A stretch of DNA of 64,000 nucleotides from Enterococcus plantarum (GCF_001730295.1 NZ_MIKA01000008.1:16792-80791); one strand, 5' to 3'; counted from the first letter of the stretch, positions 44,531 through 52,711 are shown. Numbers and translations: made by a program. The notes: a model not told the origin generated them from the sequence alone.

Positions 44531-44573
44531 AAAGGTAAAACGATAGAATTTTTCTATCGATTTACCTTTTTAT
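44531..44573 (+). terminator. Intercistronic hairpin within cluster 2
   Basis: AAAGGTAAA and CGATAGAA pair with TTCTATCG and TTTACCTTTT around a T3 loop, followed by TTTTT. It separates the WxL-like gene from the DUF916 gene on the same strand; partial termination would lower the partner protein relative to the WxL-like proteins. Confidence 0.65.
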
Positions 44574-44587
44574 CAGAAAGGAATTAT

Positions 44588-45604
44588 ATGAAAAAGATTA
44601 AAGCAATAATGATTAGTTTGCTTGGAACTTTTTTATTCTTAACAATGTTCAATAAAATTGTTCATGCGGAAGAGGGAAATGTTGGTTTTAATATTCAAAT
44701 GCTTGATTCAAATGCCCAGCATGATAAAAAGGCCAGTTACTTTGACTTACGCCTATTACCTGGCCAAAAAGAAACCATAAAATTTCGTTTAAATAACACT
44801 TCTGATGCTAAGAGCTCTTATACAATCCATGTCAATCAGGCTTATACAAATTCTCAAGGATTTATTGACTATACTGATGCAGATGGGGCAAAAGAAAACG
44901 ATGTTCCTTATAGAATTGGTGACATGGTGACCTATGGAAAGAAAGTTATAGTAGAAGCAAAATCATCTGTGGATGTTCCCATAGAAATTACTATGCCAGA
45001 TAAACCTTTCGATGGACAAATTGCAGCAGCTATTCAGGTATTAAAAGATCAAAATAAAAGTGATAACCAAATTAATGTCGATTATGGATACATATTAGGT
45101 TTAAAGTTGACTGAAGCAGATACTGAAATAAAACGTGAGTTAAAACTAGTAAATGTGACACCAGAAGTGTCCTTTGGACAACCTTCTGTCGTAGTGACTA
45201 TTCAAAATCCAACGATGGATGCTTATGGGCATTTAAAATATGTTGTCGAAATCAAAAATAAACAAGACAATAAATCAACCTACTCAAAAACCTATGATTC
45301 AAATATGGAGATGGCGCCTAACTCATTGTTCAAGTTAGCCATCAATACAAAAGACCAGAGACTAGTTGCGGGTGATTATACCTTAAAATTAACAGTTACA
45401 GATGCCAAAGACAACAAATGGACTTTTGATAAAGATTTTATTATTAGTAAAGATCAAGCAAATAAAATCAATGCGGTAACTATTGATCAAGGAAAGGAAG
45501 ATACAGTTCGTTATGTATTTATTATTATTGGTGTTCTTCTCTTAATAATCATTGTGGTATTAATTTATTGGAAAAATAAAAAACATTACAATAAAATGCA
45601 ATAA
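44588..45604 (+). CDS. DUF916/DUF3324 WxL-interacting membrane protein of cluster 2
   Basis: 338 residues: signal peptide (1-27, ending IVHAEE), DUF916 (KASYFDLRLLPGQKETIKF, NQAYTNSQGFIDYTDADG), DUF3324 (about 175-285, with MAPNSLFKLAINT), one transmembrane helix (YVFIIIGVLLLIIIVVLIYW) and a short basic end. Same architecture as the protein at 23320 but a shorter cytoplasmic tail. It anchors the cluster 2 WxL-like proteins. Confidence 0.88.
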   Translation: MKKIKAIMISLLGTFLFLTMFNKIVHAEEGNVGFNIQMLDSNAQHDKKASYFDLRLLPGQKETIKFRLNNTSDAKSSYTIHVNQAYTNSQGFIDYTDADGAKENDVPYRIGDMVTYGKKVIVEAKSSVDVPIEITMPDKPFDGQIAAAIQVLKDQNKSDNQINVDYGYILGLKLTEADTEIKRELKLVNVTPEVSFGQPSVVVTIQNPTMDAYGHLKYVVEIKNKQDNKSTYSKTYDSNMEMAPNSLFKLAINTKDQRLVAGDYTLKLTVTDAKDNKWTFDKDFIISKDQANKINAVTIDQGKEDTVRYVFIIIGVLLLIIIVVLIYWKNKKHYNKMQ

Positions 45605-45655
45605 AAGAGCGGTCATAACGATAAGATGAATTTATGTAATTAGGAGGATTCTTCA

Positions 45656-46619
45656 TGATGAATAAATTGTAGGCCCTATGACAAATAGTGTCTGTAAACA
45701 AATAGCTGAATAGAAATCTAGGTCTGGTAAGGATTGAGCCGACCCCAAAAAGTTAGACCGAAAATCTGACTTTTGGAGGTCTTTTTGTATGGCAAAATAT
45801 CTTTTTGAATTCAAATTAAAAATTGTTCAAGAGCATCTTGAAGAAAAAAGAGGGATAATTTACTTAGCAAAAAAATATGGATTTAATTCTAATACTCAAA
45901 TAAGAAAGTGGATCCATGCGTGTAAAGAATTAGGCGAAGAAGGACTACTCATAACCAAATGAACAATCTCAATTTATGCTGTTTGGAAAAAGAATCCTGT
46001 TGCTGGTGGAAATGTAACGGTTCAGTACCAAGATGCAGAAGGAAATACCATTTCATCAAATATCATAAAAATAGGGAATATCGGGGATTCGTACACAATA
46101 GAACAATTAACAATTGAAGGCTATACGTATAAAGAAAGCTTAGGAAGTCCTACGGGAATCTTTACTGCAGATCCTCAAACAGTGACATATGTGTATACAA
46201 AAAATCCTACTGTGGGTGCTGATGTAATAGTTCAGTATCAGGATACAAAAGGAAATACCATTTCACCAAATATCATAAAAACAGGGAATATTGAAGATTC
46301 GTATATAACAGAAAAATTCACAATCGAAGGCTATACTTATAAAGAAGTGATAGGGAATTCTATGAGAACATTCATTACGGATCCACAAACAGCGATATAT
46401 GTATATACTAAAAATGATAATAAAAAGTCCATAAAACCATCTGAAAGTGGAACAATACCCAACTCAGTCGGACAAAGAAAGCCGAATAACTCTAATATAT
46501 ATACAAAAGGACTAGCTGAAACAGGTAAAAAAAACTCAATTTTATTTATGATATTAGGAATAACAACATTGGTAGTTGGCGCGTATATCTTTAATAAAAA
46601 ACTTGTCAACAACAATTAA
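45656..46619 (+). pseudogene. MucBP-domain LPxTG surface protein, interrupted by IS3 sequence
   Basis: TAGGAGGATTCTTC precedes ATG 45656, but the frame stops after five codons. IS3-type sequence covers about 45735-45962. From 45963 a frame without a start reads YAVWKKNPVAGGNVTVQYQD, then two MucBP-like repeats of about 72 residues (GYTYKES, ADPQTVTYVYTKNP), a Ser/Asn stalk and a sorting signal LAETGKK with membrane helix (ILFMILGITTLVVGAYIF) and KK tail. The 3' part is intact and looks like the missing LPxTG adhesin of cluster 2, now cut off from its signal peptide. Confidence 0.7.
45735..45962 (+). mobile_element. IS3-family left end and OrfA fragment
   Basis: TGAGCCGACCCCAAAAAGTT is a typical IS3-family terminal repeat. 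GGAGG precedes ATG 45789, and the frame reads YLFEFKLKIVQEHLEEKRG, LAKKYGFNSNTQIRKWIHA, the OrfA helix-turn-helix, and stops at TGA 45962 after 57 residues. OrfB is absent. Confidence 0.7.
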
Positions 46620-46660
46620 ACTATCTACTTAATTATTTTTTTCACATAACTAGATTAATC

Positions 46661-46695
46661 AGAGTCACTACATTCATTTGTAAGTGACTCTTTTT
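46661..46695 (+). terminator. Terminator after the MucBP relic
   Basis: AGAGTCACT/AGTGACTCT stem followed by TTTTT. Confidence 0.7.
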
Positions 46696-46745
46696 ATCTC
46701 GTATTAAGTTAGTATACTAAAAGTTGACACGGGAATAGAAAGATT

Positions 46746-47553
46746 GGTTCTGTTGCAAAGTTTAAAAAATAAATATTATTACACATTCTACTTCCAATTT
46801 AAGCTGGTATCCCCAACAATTATTTGAGTTCAACACATACTGAAAAACCGAAGAGATTTCCATCTTTTCGGCTTTTTTTGTACAGAGCATGAATCGTTCC
46901 CATCCCTTTAATCGTAACGGATGCAGTCCTAATGTACTGATATGACTTATGTCTTTTCTTAATAGGTTGATGATCTTGTTCAATGATATTATTTAAATAT
47001 TTACTGGTTCGATGAAGGGTAGTAGCAAAATAATCTACTAATTATAGTGAGTTAAACGCACAAGAAATTGATGGTACCTTATCCGTGACAATAGCTCTTG
47101 GCTCACTAAATTGCTTAATCAATCGTTTGAAAAAGGCATACGCTGACTGACTATCGCGTTTTTGCCGTAGCCAACTATCGAGTGTAAAACCAGAGGAATC
47201 TATCGCACGATACCAGTAATGCCACTTGCCTTTTATTTTAATATAGTTTTCATCCATTCGCCAAGAATCACCAGCCATGCGATTTCGCTTTTTCCAGAGG
47301 CAATAAACGAGGGGACTATATTCTTGTACCCATCGGTAAACAGTGGTGTGACAGACAATAATCCCACATTCACGAAGGATTTCCTAAATATCACGGTAAC
47401 TCAGTTTATATCTTAAATAGTAGTTTACGGCTACCATAATGATGTCTTGATTGAATTGTTTCCCCTTAAAATGATTCATGGTTTTTTTCTCATATAGTGT
47501 TTCTTTCTATCTTACGCCAAATTAATACTGGAATAAAATTTTGCAACAGAACC
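46746..47553 (-). mobile_element. Degenerate IS6-family element (IS1216/IS257-like)
   Basis: 808 bases bounded by GGTTCTGTTGCAAAGTTT (left) and its near-perfect inverse ending CAACAGAACC (right). The transposase on the minus strand is broken by stops and shifts; the best part (about 47042-47278) reads WRMDENYIKIKGKWHYWYRA, with the first Asp, and RDSQSAYAFFKRLIKQF. No target duplication is visible at the borders, so flanking DNA was rearranged after insertion. Confidence 0.85.
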
Positions 47554-47560
47554 GTTACTT

Positions 47561-48538
47561 TTAAAGTGATTTAATCAAAGCTTCTTGATAGACATCTGTT
47601 TTATTAGAGGCCGAAGTGCAAGGAGAATTTCTCCAAACCGTAGCAGCTCTCCTCGTATCTATCTCAATTATTCCATAGTCTTCAGAAACATTTAAACTTA
47701 TTTCTTCGATTAAATCAGACGGCATTGCAATCCATAAATAATTTATGTGCTGCTGGTATTGTTTACTCTTGAAAGATTGGTGAAGATCCTCTTCAGTTAG
47801 AATAACTTCAATAGAGTGCAAATTTAATTGATATGGTTTGCTAGTATAATTTTCAATGACTAAAAAGTCTATAGTATGTAATCGATCACTTAAAGAAGAG
47901 TAAAACGAAAAATCAGGTAATAACTTATAAACTTTCTTTCGAGAGTGATTGGTAAAATTGTTCACATTAACATCAGAAAAGGTATCTAGCCAAGAACTAT
48001 AAGTTAAAGAGATGGCAATGTCTGAAACAGATAATGCTATCTCTTTTTCTTTTTCAGAGTTGCCAACTTCCGAATGGCTGTTCTTTTTTATTATACTGCC
48101 GGGGTCATTCTGTCTGATTGTCTTGACGGATTTCCAAGCACTTAGTAAATCGGATCGCTTTAGCTCTCGATGCAATACTTTATCCATTAAATCGTCTTTA
48201 ATATCTTTATTCCCTTGACTGATCTTTTCGACCAATTCAAAGTTATCCGGACTGACTTCGACGTCTTCTATTCTTGGGACAGATAACCCTTTTTTTTCTG
48301 CTCTTGTTTGATAATCGAAATAAATCTCGCCAGCTTTTTTTCTTTTCCATATTAAGGACTCAGTTACGCCGGACTCGTAAGCCAAGTGTCTGATCCAACG
48401 AGTAAAGGATAAATGTTCTGGTTTCCATAAAGCGCCCAATTCGACTTCTCTGATTAATTCAAATAATCGTACCCATGAGCGTTTATCTCTAATGAGGATA
48501 TTTTCAATTTCTTCTTCGATACTTTTTATGTTGGACAT
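47561..48538 (-). CDS. 325-aa DNA-binding protein with MmcB-like nuclease fold, copy 2
   Basis: Same length as the protein at 31756-32733 and near-identical by eye except in the variable stretch around residues 190-210 and the last 25 residues. The putative nuclease region again reads HTIDFLVIEN, HSIEVILTEEDL (no Lys after E-x) and YLWIAMPSDLIEEI. AAAGGAG precedes the ATG, then the palindrome (48556) and repeat R7. An IS6 relic abuts its 3' end. Both copies keep full frames, which argues they are under selection. Function unknown. Confidence 0.65.
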   Translation of the reverse strand: MSNIKSIEEEIENILIRDKRSWVRLFELIREVELGALWKPEHLSFTRWIRHLAYESGVTESLIWKRKKAGEIYFDYQTRAEKKGLSVPRIEDVEVSPDNFELVEKISQGNKDIKDDLMDKVLHRELKRSDLLSAWKSVKTIRQNDPGSIIKKNSHSEVGNSEKEKEIALSVSDIAISLTYSSWLDTFSDVNVNNFTNHSRKKVYKLLPDFSFYSSLSDRLHTIDFLVIENYTSKPYQLNLHSIEVILTEEDLHQSFKSKQYQQHINYLWIAMPSDLIEEISLNVSEDYGIIEIDTRRAATVWRNSPCTSASNKTDVYQEALIKSL

Positions 48539-48555
48539 AGAAAAACTCCTTTCTA

Positions 48556-48585
48556 ATAGTTACTATAACGTATTATAGTAACTAT
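48556..48585. promoter_or_regulatory. Palindrome upstream of the 325-aa gene, copy 2
   Basis: ATAGTTACTATAA, CGTA and its complement: 13-bp perfect arms. Confidence 0.65.
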
Positions 48586-48632
48586 TGTAAATGATAAAAT
48601 TTAGAGTTGAATTGTTGCACTATTCTGAATGC

Positions 48633-48700
48633 GACACAACCCGATTGTGTCAGATTCTCTTAAATGTGCGTTTCCCAAAAACAGTCATTTGTGGGATGCA
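48633..48700. repeat. Dispersed two-hairpin repeat copy R7
   Basis: GACACAA-CCCGA-TTGTGTC, spacer AGATTCTCTTAAATG, then TTTCCCAAAAAC / ATTTGTGGGATGC. The spacer equals that of R1. Confidence 0.7.
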
Positions 48701-48788
48701 TTATTTACTTAAATACAAATTTTAGGTGATTTTTTACAACGAATAAGTAGGATTTGCTTTTCTCCTTAAAAAAATATATCATATGTGC

Positions 48789-48905
48789 TATAATGAATCT
48801 AAAGAAAAAAGTTAGTGCGTCAACACTAACTCTAGAAAAAGGCTTGAAATTAAAGCTCTATATGGTGATACTCTTGCGTTAAATCTTTGGTGGATTGCAA
48901 GAGTA
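48789..48905 (+). ncRNA. Probable antitoxin RNA antisense to the TxpA-like toxin mRNA
   Basis: A TATAAT box at 48789-48794 is followed by GTTAGTGCGTCAACACTAAC and a terminator stem GATACTCTTGC/GCAAGAGTATT with a T9 run ending at 48917. The transcript would converge on and overlap the 3' end of the toxin message, as in type I systems. The -35 is weak, so the extent is uncertain. Confidence 0.45.
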
Positions 48906-48989
48906 TTATTTTTTTTTAAATGTATTATAGATGCTTAATCCTAACATACAACAGTAAAGTAAAATATATACTTGTTCATACGTACTCAC
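48906..48989 (-). CDS. TxpA/BsrG-like type I toxin, 27 aa
   Basis: GTG start behind GAGCAGGTGATATCC, reading MSTYEQVYILLYCCMLGLSI and ending YNTFKKK: the M-S-T-Y-E opening, single hydrophobic helix and lysine end of the TxpA/BsrG peptide-toxin group. A very good promoter lies upstream on the same strand (TTGACA 49086-49081, 16 bases, TATACT 49064-49059), giving a long leader as is usual for these toxins. The membrane is the expected target. Confidence 0.55.
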   Translation of the reverse strand: MSTYEQVYILLYCCMLGLSIYNTFKKK

Positions 48990-49058
48990 GGATATCACCT
49001 GCTCTCCTGTTTGATGGTTTCAAGCGAGCTTTAAATATCCATAGCCTTATCTAGTATA

Positions 49059-49086
49059 AGTATACTTTCCTGCCAGAAATTGTCAA
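49059..49086 (-). promoter_or_regulatory. Promoter of the TxpA-like toxin
   Basis: TTGACA, 16-base spacer, TATACT on the minus strand. Confidence 0.6.
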
Positions 49087-49309
49087 CACTTGGTCACTAC
49101 ATATTGTGGTTAGATTATGTAGATAGCCTATATTTTGTGGAATGAAAGAACCGTGAAAACGGATAAATTCAATGTTTAAATTGAGATTTTTACAGATAAA
49201 AAATTTTTTTATCATAGCGGATTTTTCAACTTTACTTCCTGTCAGGATACTCCCAATTTACTTGCTTAACTAAATGAAAAAATCTTAGAATGCTCCTGTG
49301 ACGATCCGC

Positions 49310-49864
49310 TTAGAAGCCTAAACGGAAGTTTTTAAGAGAATCGCTTATTTCGTCTTGAGTGATTCCAATGTAACGTTTAGTGATCTGTTGATTTGAGTGA
49401 CCGAATATTTCCATTAAAAAGACAATATCCTTTGTCCGTTTGTAATAGTGGTAACCAAACGTCTTTCGTAAAGTATGAGTTCCAATATCGTCTCTGTCTA
49501 ATCCAGCAGCAACCTTTTGAAAAATCTTGTAAACTGCTTTCGGCTGAAGGTGATTAGATCCCTTTCGACTAGGAAACAGCCAATCATTATCGTCCAGGTC
49601 TTTTATATAGTCTTCAATCTGACTTTGCATACTCTCTAAATAGAGGGTTCTTTTTTTTCCTGTTTTTTTCTCGATGATTTGGGGCGTACTGGAATATTTA
49701 ATATCACTTACTTTGCGACAAACGATATCTGACATTCGCAATCCTGTGTTGATCCCAAATAAAAAAAGAAACACGTCTCTTTTAGCATATCGATGCCGAC
49801 GCAGGAAAAAAAGAAAGTCATTAATTTCGTCATTTGATCGTAATGGCTGCACGTTGTAACTCAT
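49310..49864 (-). CDS. Short tyrosine recombinase (catalytic domain only), 184 aa
   Basis: Catalytic residues are present: Arg in NTGLRMSDIVCRKV, Lys region EKKTGKKRTLYL, His and Arg in HTLRKTFGYHYY, His in IFGHSNQQ and Tyr in KRYIGITQDE. Like the 199-aa protein at 32990 it lacks arm- and core-binding domains. AGGGGGTAAA precedes the ATG, with TTATAACG-type promoter sequence upstream. About 0.8 kb from 325-aa copy 2 and repeat R7, mirroring the arrangement at 32-33.6 kb. Confidence 0.82.
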   Translation of the reverse strand: MSYNVQPLRSNDEINDFLFFLRRHRYAKRDVFLFLFGINTGLRMSDIVCRKVSDIKYSSTPQIIEKKTGKKRTLYLESMQSQIEDYIKDLDDNDWLFPSRKGSNHLQPKAVYKIFQKVAAGLDRDDIGTHTLRKTFGYHYYKRTKDIVFLMEIFGHSNQQITKRYIGITQDEISDSLKNFRLGF

Positions 49865-50046
49865 GATTTTACCCCCTGATAGAATGCGTTATAATAGCTA
49901 TATAGTAGCATAATAACACATTGAGAGCTATCGGAAATAGGAACCTTTATTTCACAGTGATTTGAAAGGGTAAAAATGAACATATTTACGCATTCGTCAA
50001 TTTTGATAACAATAGGATGAGTAAGAAAAAATATTTTGTTCTAATC

Positions 50047-50087
50047 GACACTTTAGTGTTGATTAAGTCACTAAAGTGTCGTATAAT
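50047..50087 (+). promoter_or_regulatory. Promoter with a perfect 12-bp operator dyad
   Basis: GACACTTTAGTG and its complement CACTAAAGTGTC, 10 bases apart, directly before TATAAT (50082). A repressor bound here would block the promoter of the 95-aa gene. Confidence 0.65.
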
Positions 50088-50116
50088 GATATTAGGATAA
50101 AGAAAGGATGATTTAG

Positions 50117-50404
50117 ATGAACGCAAACAGAAGAGAGTCATTAAATACAATCGAGAAAACGTTACATGTAGAATTGGAAAAATTGAGAGATATTTTGGAA
50201 GAGGAAGAAACAGATTTCGATAATATTCCAGAAAATTTATCAAAAACAGATATTTATACTGATTGTTTAAATGCAGTTGAACAATTGGAAGAATCTATAA
50301 ATTCAGTTGAAAAAGCAATGGATACTATCAGATATGTTGTTAATATTAAAATGAGCAAAAAAAATTACTCTTATTCTGCTGTAACAGAACAAGAGCAAGC
50401 GTAA
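50117..50404 (+). CDS. Hypothetical acidic coiled-coil protein, 95 aa
   Basis: AGAAAGGATG precedes ATG 50117. The sequence is mostly helical (TIEKTLHVELEKLRDILEEE, CLNAVEQLEESINSVEKAMD) with a polar tail. No family is recognised. The strong operator-covered promoter and the HTH-like protein 90 bases downstream suggest a tightly regulated two-gene unit. Confidence 0.6.
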   Translation: MNANRRESLNTIEKTLHVELEKLRDILEEEETDFDNIPENLSKTDIYTDCLNAVEQLEESINSVEKAMDTIRYVVNIKMSKKNYSYSAVTEQEQA

Positions 50405-50493
50405 CTAAAACCGATTAGAGTCATTCGCTACTATTATACTATATCAAATTTGATAGTAGCGAACAACTTCGCTGCAATGAAAGGATAGATCAT

Positions 50494-50835
50494 ATGTATG
50501 CGGACAGAGAGTTAATAGAACGACTATTATTTGAAACTGAAACATCGAGTGCGGAAATTGCTAGAGTTGCAGGATTTAAAAGCGCAACGGCAATAAAAAA
50601 ATTCAGAAGTGGTGAATCTAATGTCGACAATATGAGGTTAGGGAATGCTGAAGCTTTAACTTCATTTGCAAAAGAGACGTTTTATCCCAATTCGGATATC
50701 GATAAAAAACTAGAATGGATGTTAAAAGAATTTGATGAAGCAGGCAATGAGATATCATACGCTGAGTTATTAGAAAAAATGTTAGATAATTATTATGAGT
50801 TGATGAGGGGTGAATTTGTACGAGCAGAAAAATAA
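50494..50835 (+). CDS. Putative HTH regulator, 113 aa
   Basis: AAAGGATAG precedes ATG 50494. The N-terminal part looks like a helix-turn-helix (RLLFETETSSAEIARVAGFK, SATAIKKFRSGESN, VDNMRLGNAEALTSFA), as in plasmid-borne small DNA-binding proteins; the C-terminal half is acidic and helical. It resembles the 108-aa protein at 60531 in layout. Possibly the repressor acting at 50047-50080. Confidence 0.55.
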   Translation: MYADRELIERLLFETETSSAEIARVAGFKSATAIKKFRSGESNVDNMRLGNAEALTSFAKETFYPNSDIDKKLEWMLKEFDEAGNEISYAELLEKMLDNYYELMRGEFVRAEK

Positions 50836-50953
50836 TAAATTATACCTAAACTTATAACTAAATCTATATTCGGTAAAACTACGTTAATGGTAGAGAGATT
50901 CTAAGCTCATTTCAGCTTTTAAACTGAGGTACTATCTTGAACAAGCAATCTAG

Positions 50954-51089
50954 TGAATACCTAAAACGCCGTTTTTGGCAAAATAAAAAAGTTGCCCCAA
51001 AACTAGGACAACTTCCAGTAATACCAGTATTTCATATTCATTGAATCATTAATTAGGCAAATTATCGAAAACGCTCGTTTTTGGTATAA
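50954..51089. repeat. Two solitary second-hairpin motifs (R8)
   Basis: AATACCTAAAACGCCGTTTTTGG (50954-50978, read as ATACCTAAAAC / GTTTTTGG) and ATTATCGAAAACGCTCGTTT-TTGGTATAA (51061-51089) share the ACC-xx-AAAAC / GTTTT-x-GGTAT plan of the dispersed repeats, without first hairpins. Confidence 0.35.
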
Positions 51090-51170
51090 AGGCTTGTTTC
51101 CTTACATTTAATGTAAAGGAATGAAGCATCATTGTCAATTTGAAAAAGGATCAGAAAGAAGGTAAGAAAA

Positions 51171-51353
51171 TTGATTAGTATTGAAATGACAAAAGAGGAA
51201 GCTTCCTATCTTTATGGGGTGCTTAAAAATAAAACAGTAGAAGCTCAAGCTATAGAACGTAAAAACCAAGAACTGACTGGATTTTTTAAAGAAAATAATA
51301 AAATGAATGGCAACTTATGTAGAAAAATCACTAAAAGTCTTAAAAAGGATTAG
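51171..51353 (+). CDS. Small hypothetical protein, 60 aa
   Basis: TTG start behind AGAAAGAAGGTAAG. Short charged helical protein (EMTKEEASYLYGVLKNKTVE). Weakly supported; it may be co-transcribed with the FRG-domain gene 100 bases downstream. Confidence 0.35.
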   Translation: MISIEMTKEEASYLYGVLKNKTVEAQAIERKNQELTGFFKENNKMNGNLCRKITKSLKKD

Positions 51354-51457
51354 TAACAACAAATTACTTGTAAACCAAAATAAGAAAAACCGTATTGTAT
51401 TACCTATTAAGGATATAGATTGTACATACAAAAATACTAATGAAAGGTTCTTACTTT

Positions 51458-52642
51458 ATGGAGAAAATAGAAATTAATGATATTCATGAATTTATAGAGC
51501 AGATAGAGTCTTTAGACAGAAATTATTATTACAGAGGAGAGTCTAGCCTCAACTTTTCGGAAATCGTCGCTTCAGCTTTTAGAGAATACAGTATTCCTTT
51601 TTCAAAATCAAAAAAAAGAATTGATTATAGAAAAGCATTAAAAGAGTATTATATTGAAGTTGGACATCAGTTAACTGAACTTGAAAGAGATAACTTCATG
51701 CAATATGCCCAACATCATGGGCTTATAACGCCACTAATAGATATTACTTCTAATCCTTTAATAGCTTTGTATTTTGCTTGTTCTTCTAATTATGACGAGA
51801 ACACTTGTAAAGTTCATGCGTTTAATAAAGAGAGATTTATCGATTTGTCAGGTTTTGAAATAAAGTCGGACATGAATTTGAATTCATTTTTTTTGGATAA
51901 TCAATTTACATACCAAATTTTTGTAAAATTATCAAAATTACCGTATCTAGAAAAATATAAGTTACTTGTAAAATGTGTCGAATCTTTAAGACCAATTATG
52001 ACGAAAGATAGTCCCTTATATTTAGAAAAAAATGTTGGAATAGAGCTTGATGCTACGTTTGCACAAGTATTACGTGAATTCACTGAGAATGAATATGAAA
52101 GCCCTGAAATATATATGGAAACCTTGGAAAAGATTTTTTATAAATATTTCGAAGTAGATTTTAGATATAGTAAAGAGCGTGGTTCATTCGGAACAAAAAT
52201 TGCACTAAAAGGTAAAAGTCCAATATTTGAGGTTTATTATAGGAAGTATTTATCGGATACACTGGCTGTAGTTATTTTGCTTGCAATTCAACAGCAGAAA
52301 AATAGTATGCTAGATGATTTCACTAAGGGAGCTATTGGGTCTTATGAAGTGAAATCATATGTTAATCTACCATTAATTTCAATACAACCATCAGTAAAAT
52401 TTGAACGTATGAGAGCACAGGAAGGAACTTTCTTGTATCAAGTACCATTGTATCTAGGTCATCCTGATACCGCAGAAGACTTTATCGGATTTTCAAAAGT
52501 TGATAGCGATATAGAACTTGTTATAAAGAATAAAGAAAAAATATTTAATAGTCTAGGTAAATTAGGTGTAAATCAAAAAACTATTTTCCCAGATCATGAT
52601 AATATTGCTGAATATTTAAAAATTGTACAACTAATGGACTAA
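51458..52642 (+). CDS. FRG-domain protein
   Basis: 394 residues from ATG 51458 (GAAAGG upstream covers the alternative ATG 51440). The FRG domain fills the N-terminal half: NYYYRGESSLNFSEIVASAF (the F/Y-x-x-RG-ES start) and YAQHHGLITPLIDITSNPLI then ALYFACS (the 'QHyGl.TpLlD.t..p..AlyFA' block). The C-terminal half carries no known motif but has a second conserved-looking part (YEVKSYVNLPLISIQPSVKF, RMRAQEGTFLYQVPLY). FRG proteins are frequent on mobile elements and have been suggested as effectors; here the gene is solitary in an accessory region. Confidence 0.8.
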   Translation: MEKIEINDIHEFIEQIESLDRNYYYRGESSLNFSEIVASAFREYSIPFSKSKKRIDYRKALKEYYIEVGHQLTELERDNFMQYAQHHGLITPLIDITSNPLIALYFACSSNYDENTCKVHAFNKERFIDLSGFEIKSDMNLNSFFLDNQFTYQIFVKLSKLPYLEKYKLLVKCVESLRPIMTKDSPLYLEKNVGIELDATFAQVLREFTENEYESPEIYMETLEKIFYKYFEVDFRYSKERGSFGTKIALKGKSPIFEVYYRKYLSDTLAVVILLAIQQQKNSMLDDFTKGAIGSYEVKSYVNLPLISIQPSVKFERMRAQEGTFLYQVPLYLGHPDTAEDFIGFSKVDSDIELVIKNKEKIFNSLGKLGVNQKTIFPDHDNIAEYLKIVQLMD

Positions 52643-52711
52643 AATAAATTTCCAGAGATTGTTCTCTAAAAAAATTACACTAAAAAGGATTAATAACTGA
52701 AGGAGGAAATA

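Noticed and set aside
14921..51089. Integron attC sites
   Set aside because: The dispersed hairpins lack the RYYYAAC/GTTRRRY core pairs and the extrahelical-base pattern, and neither short recombinase has the integron-integrase insert. Only a loose analogy is justified.
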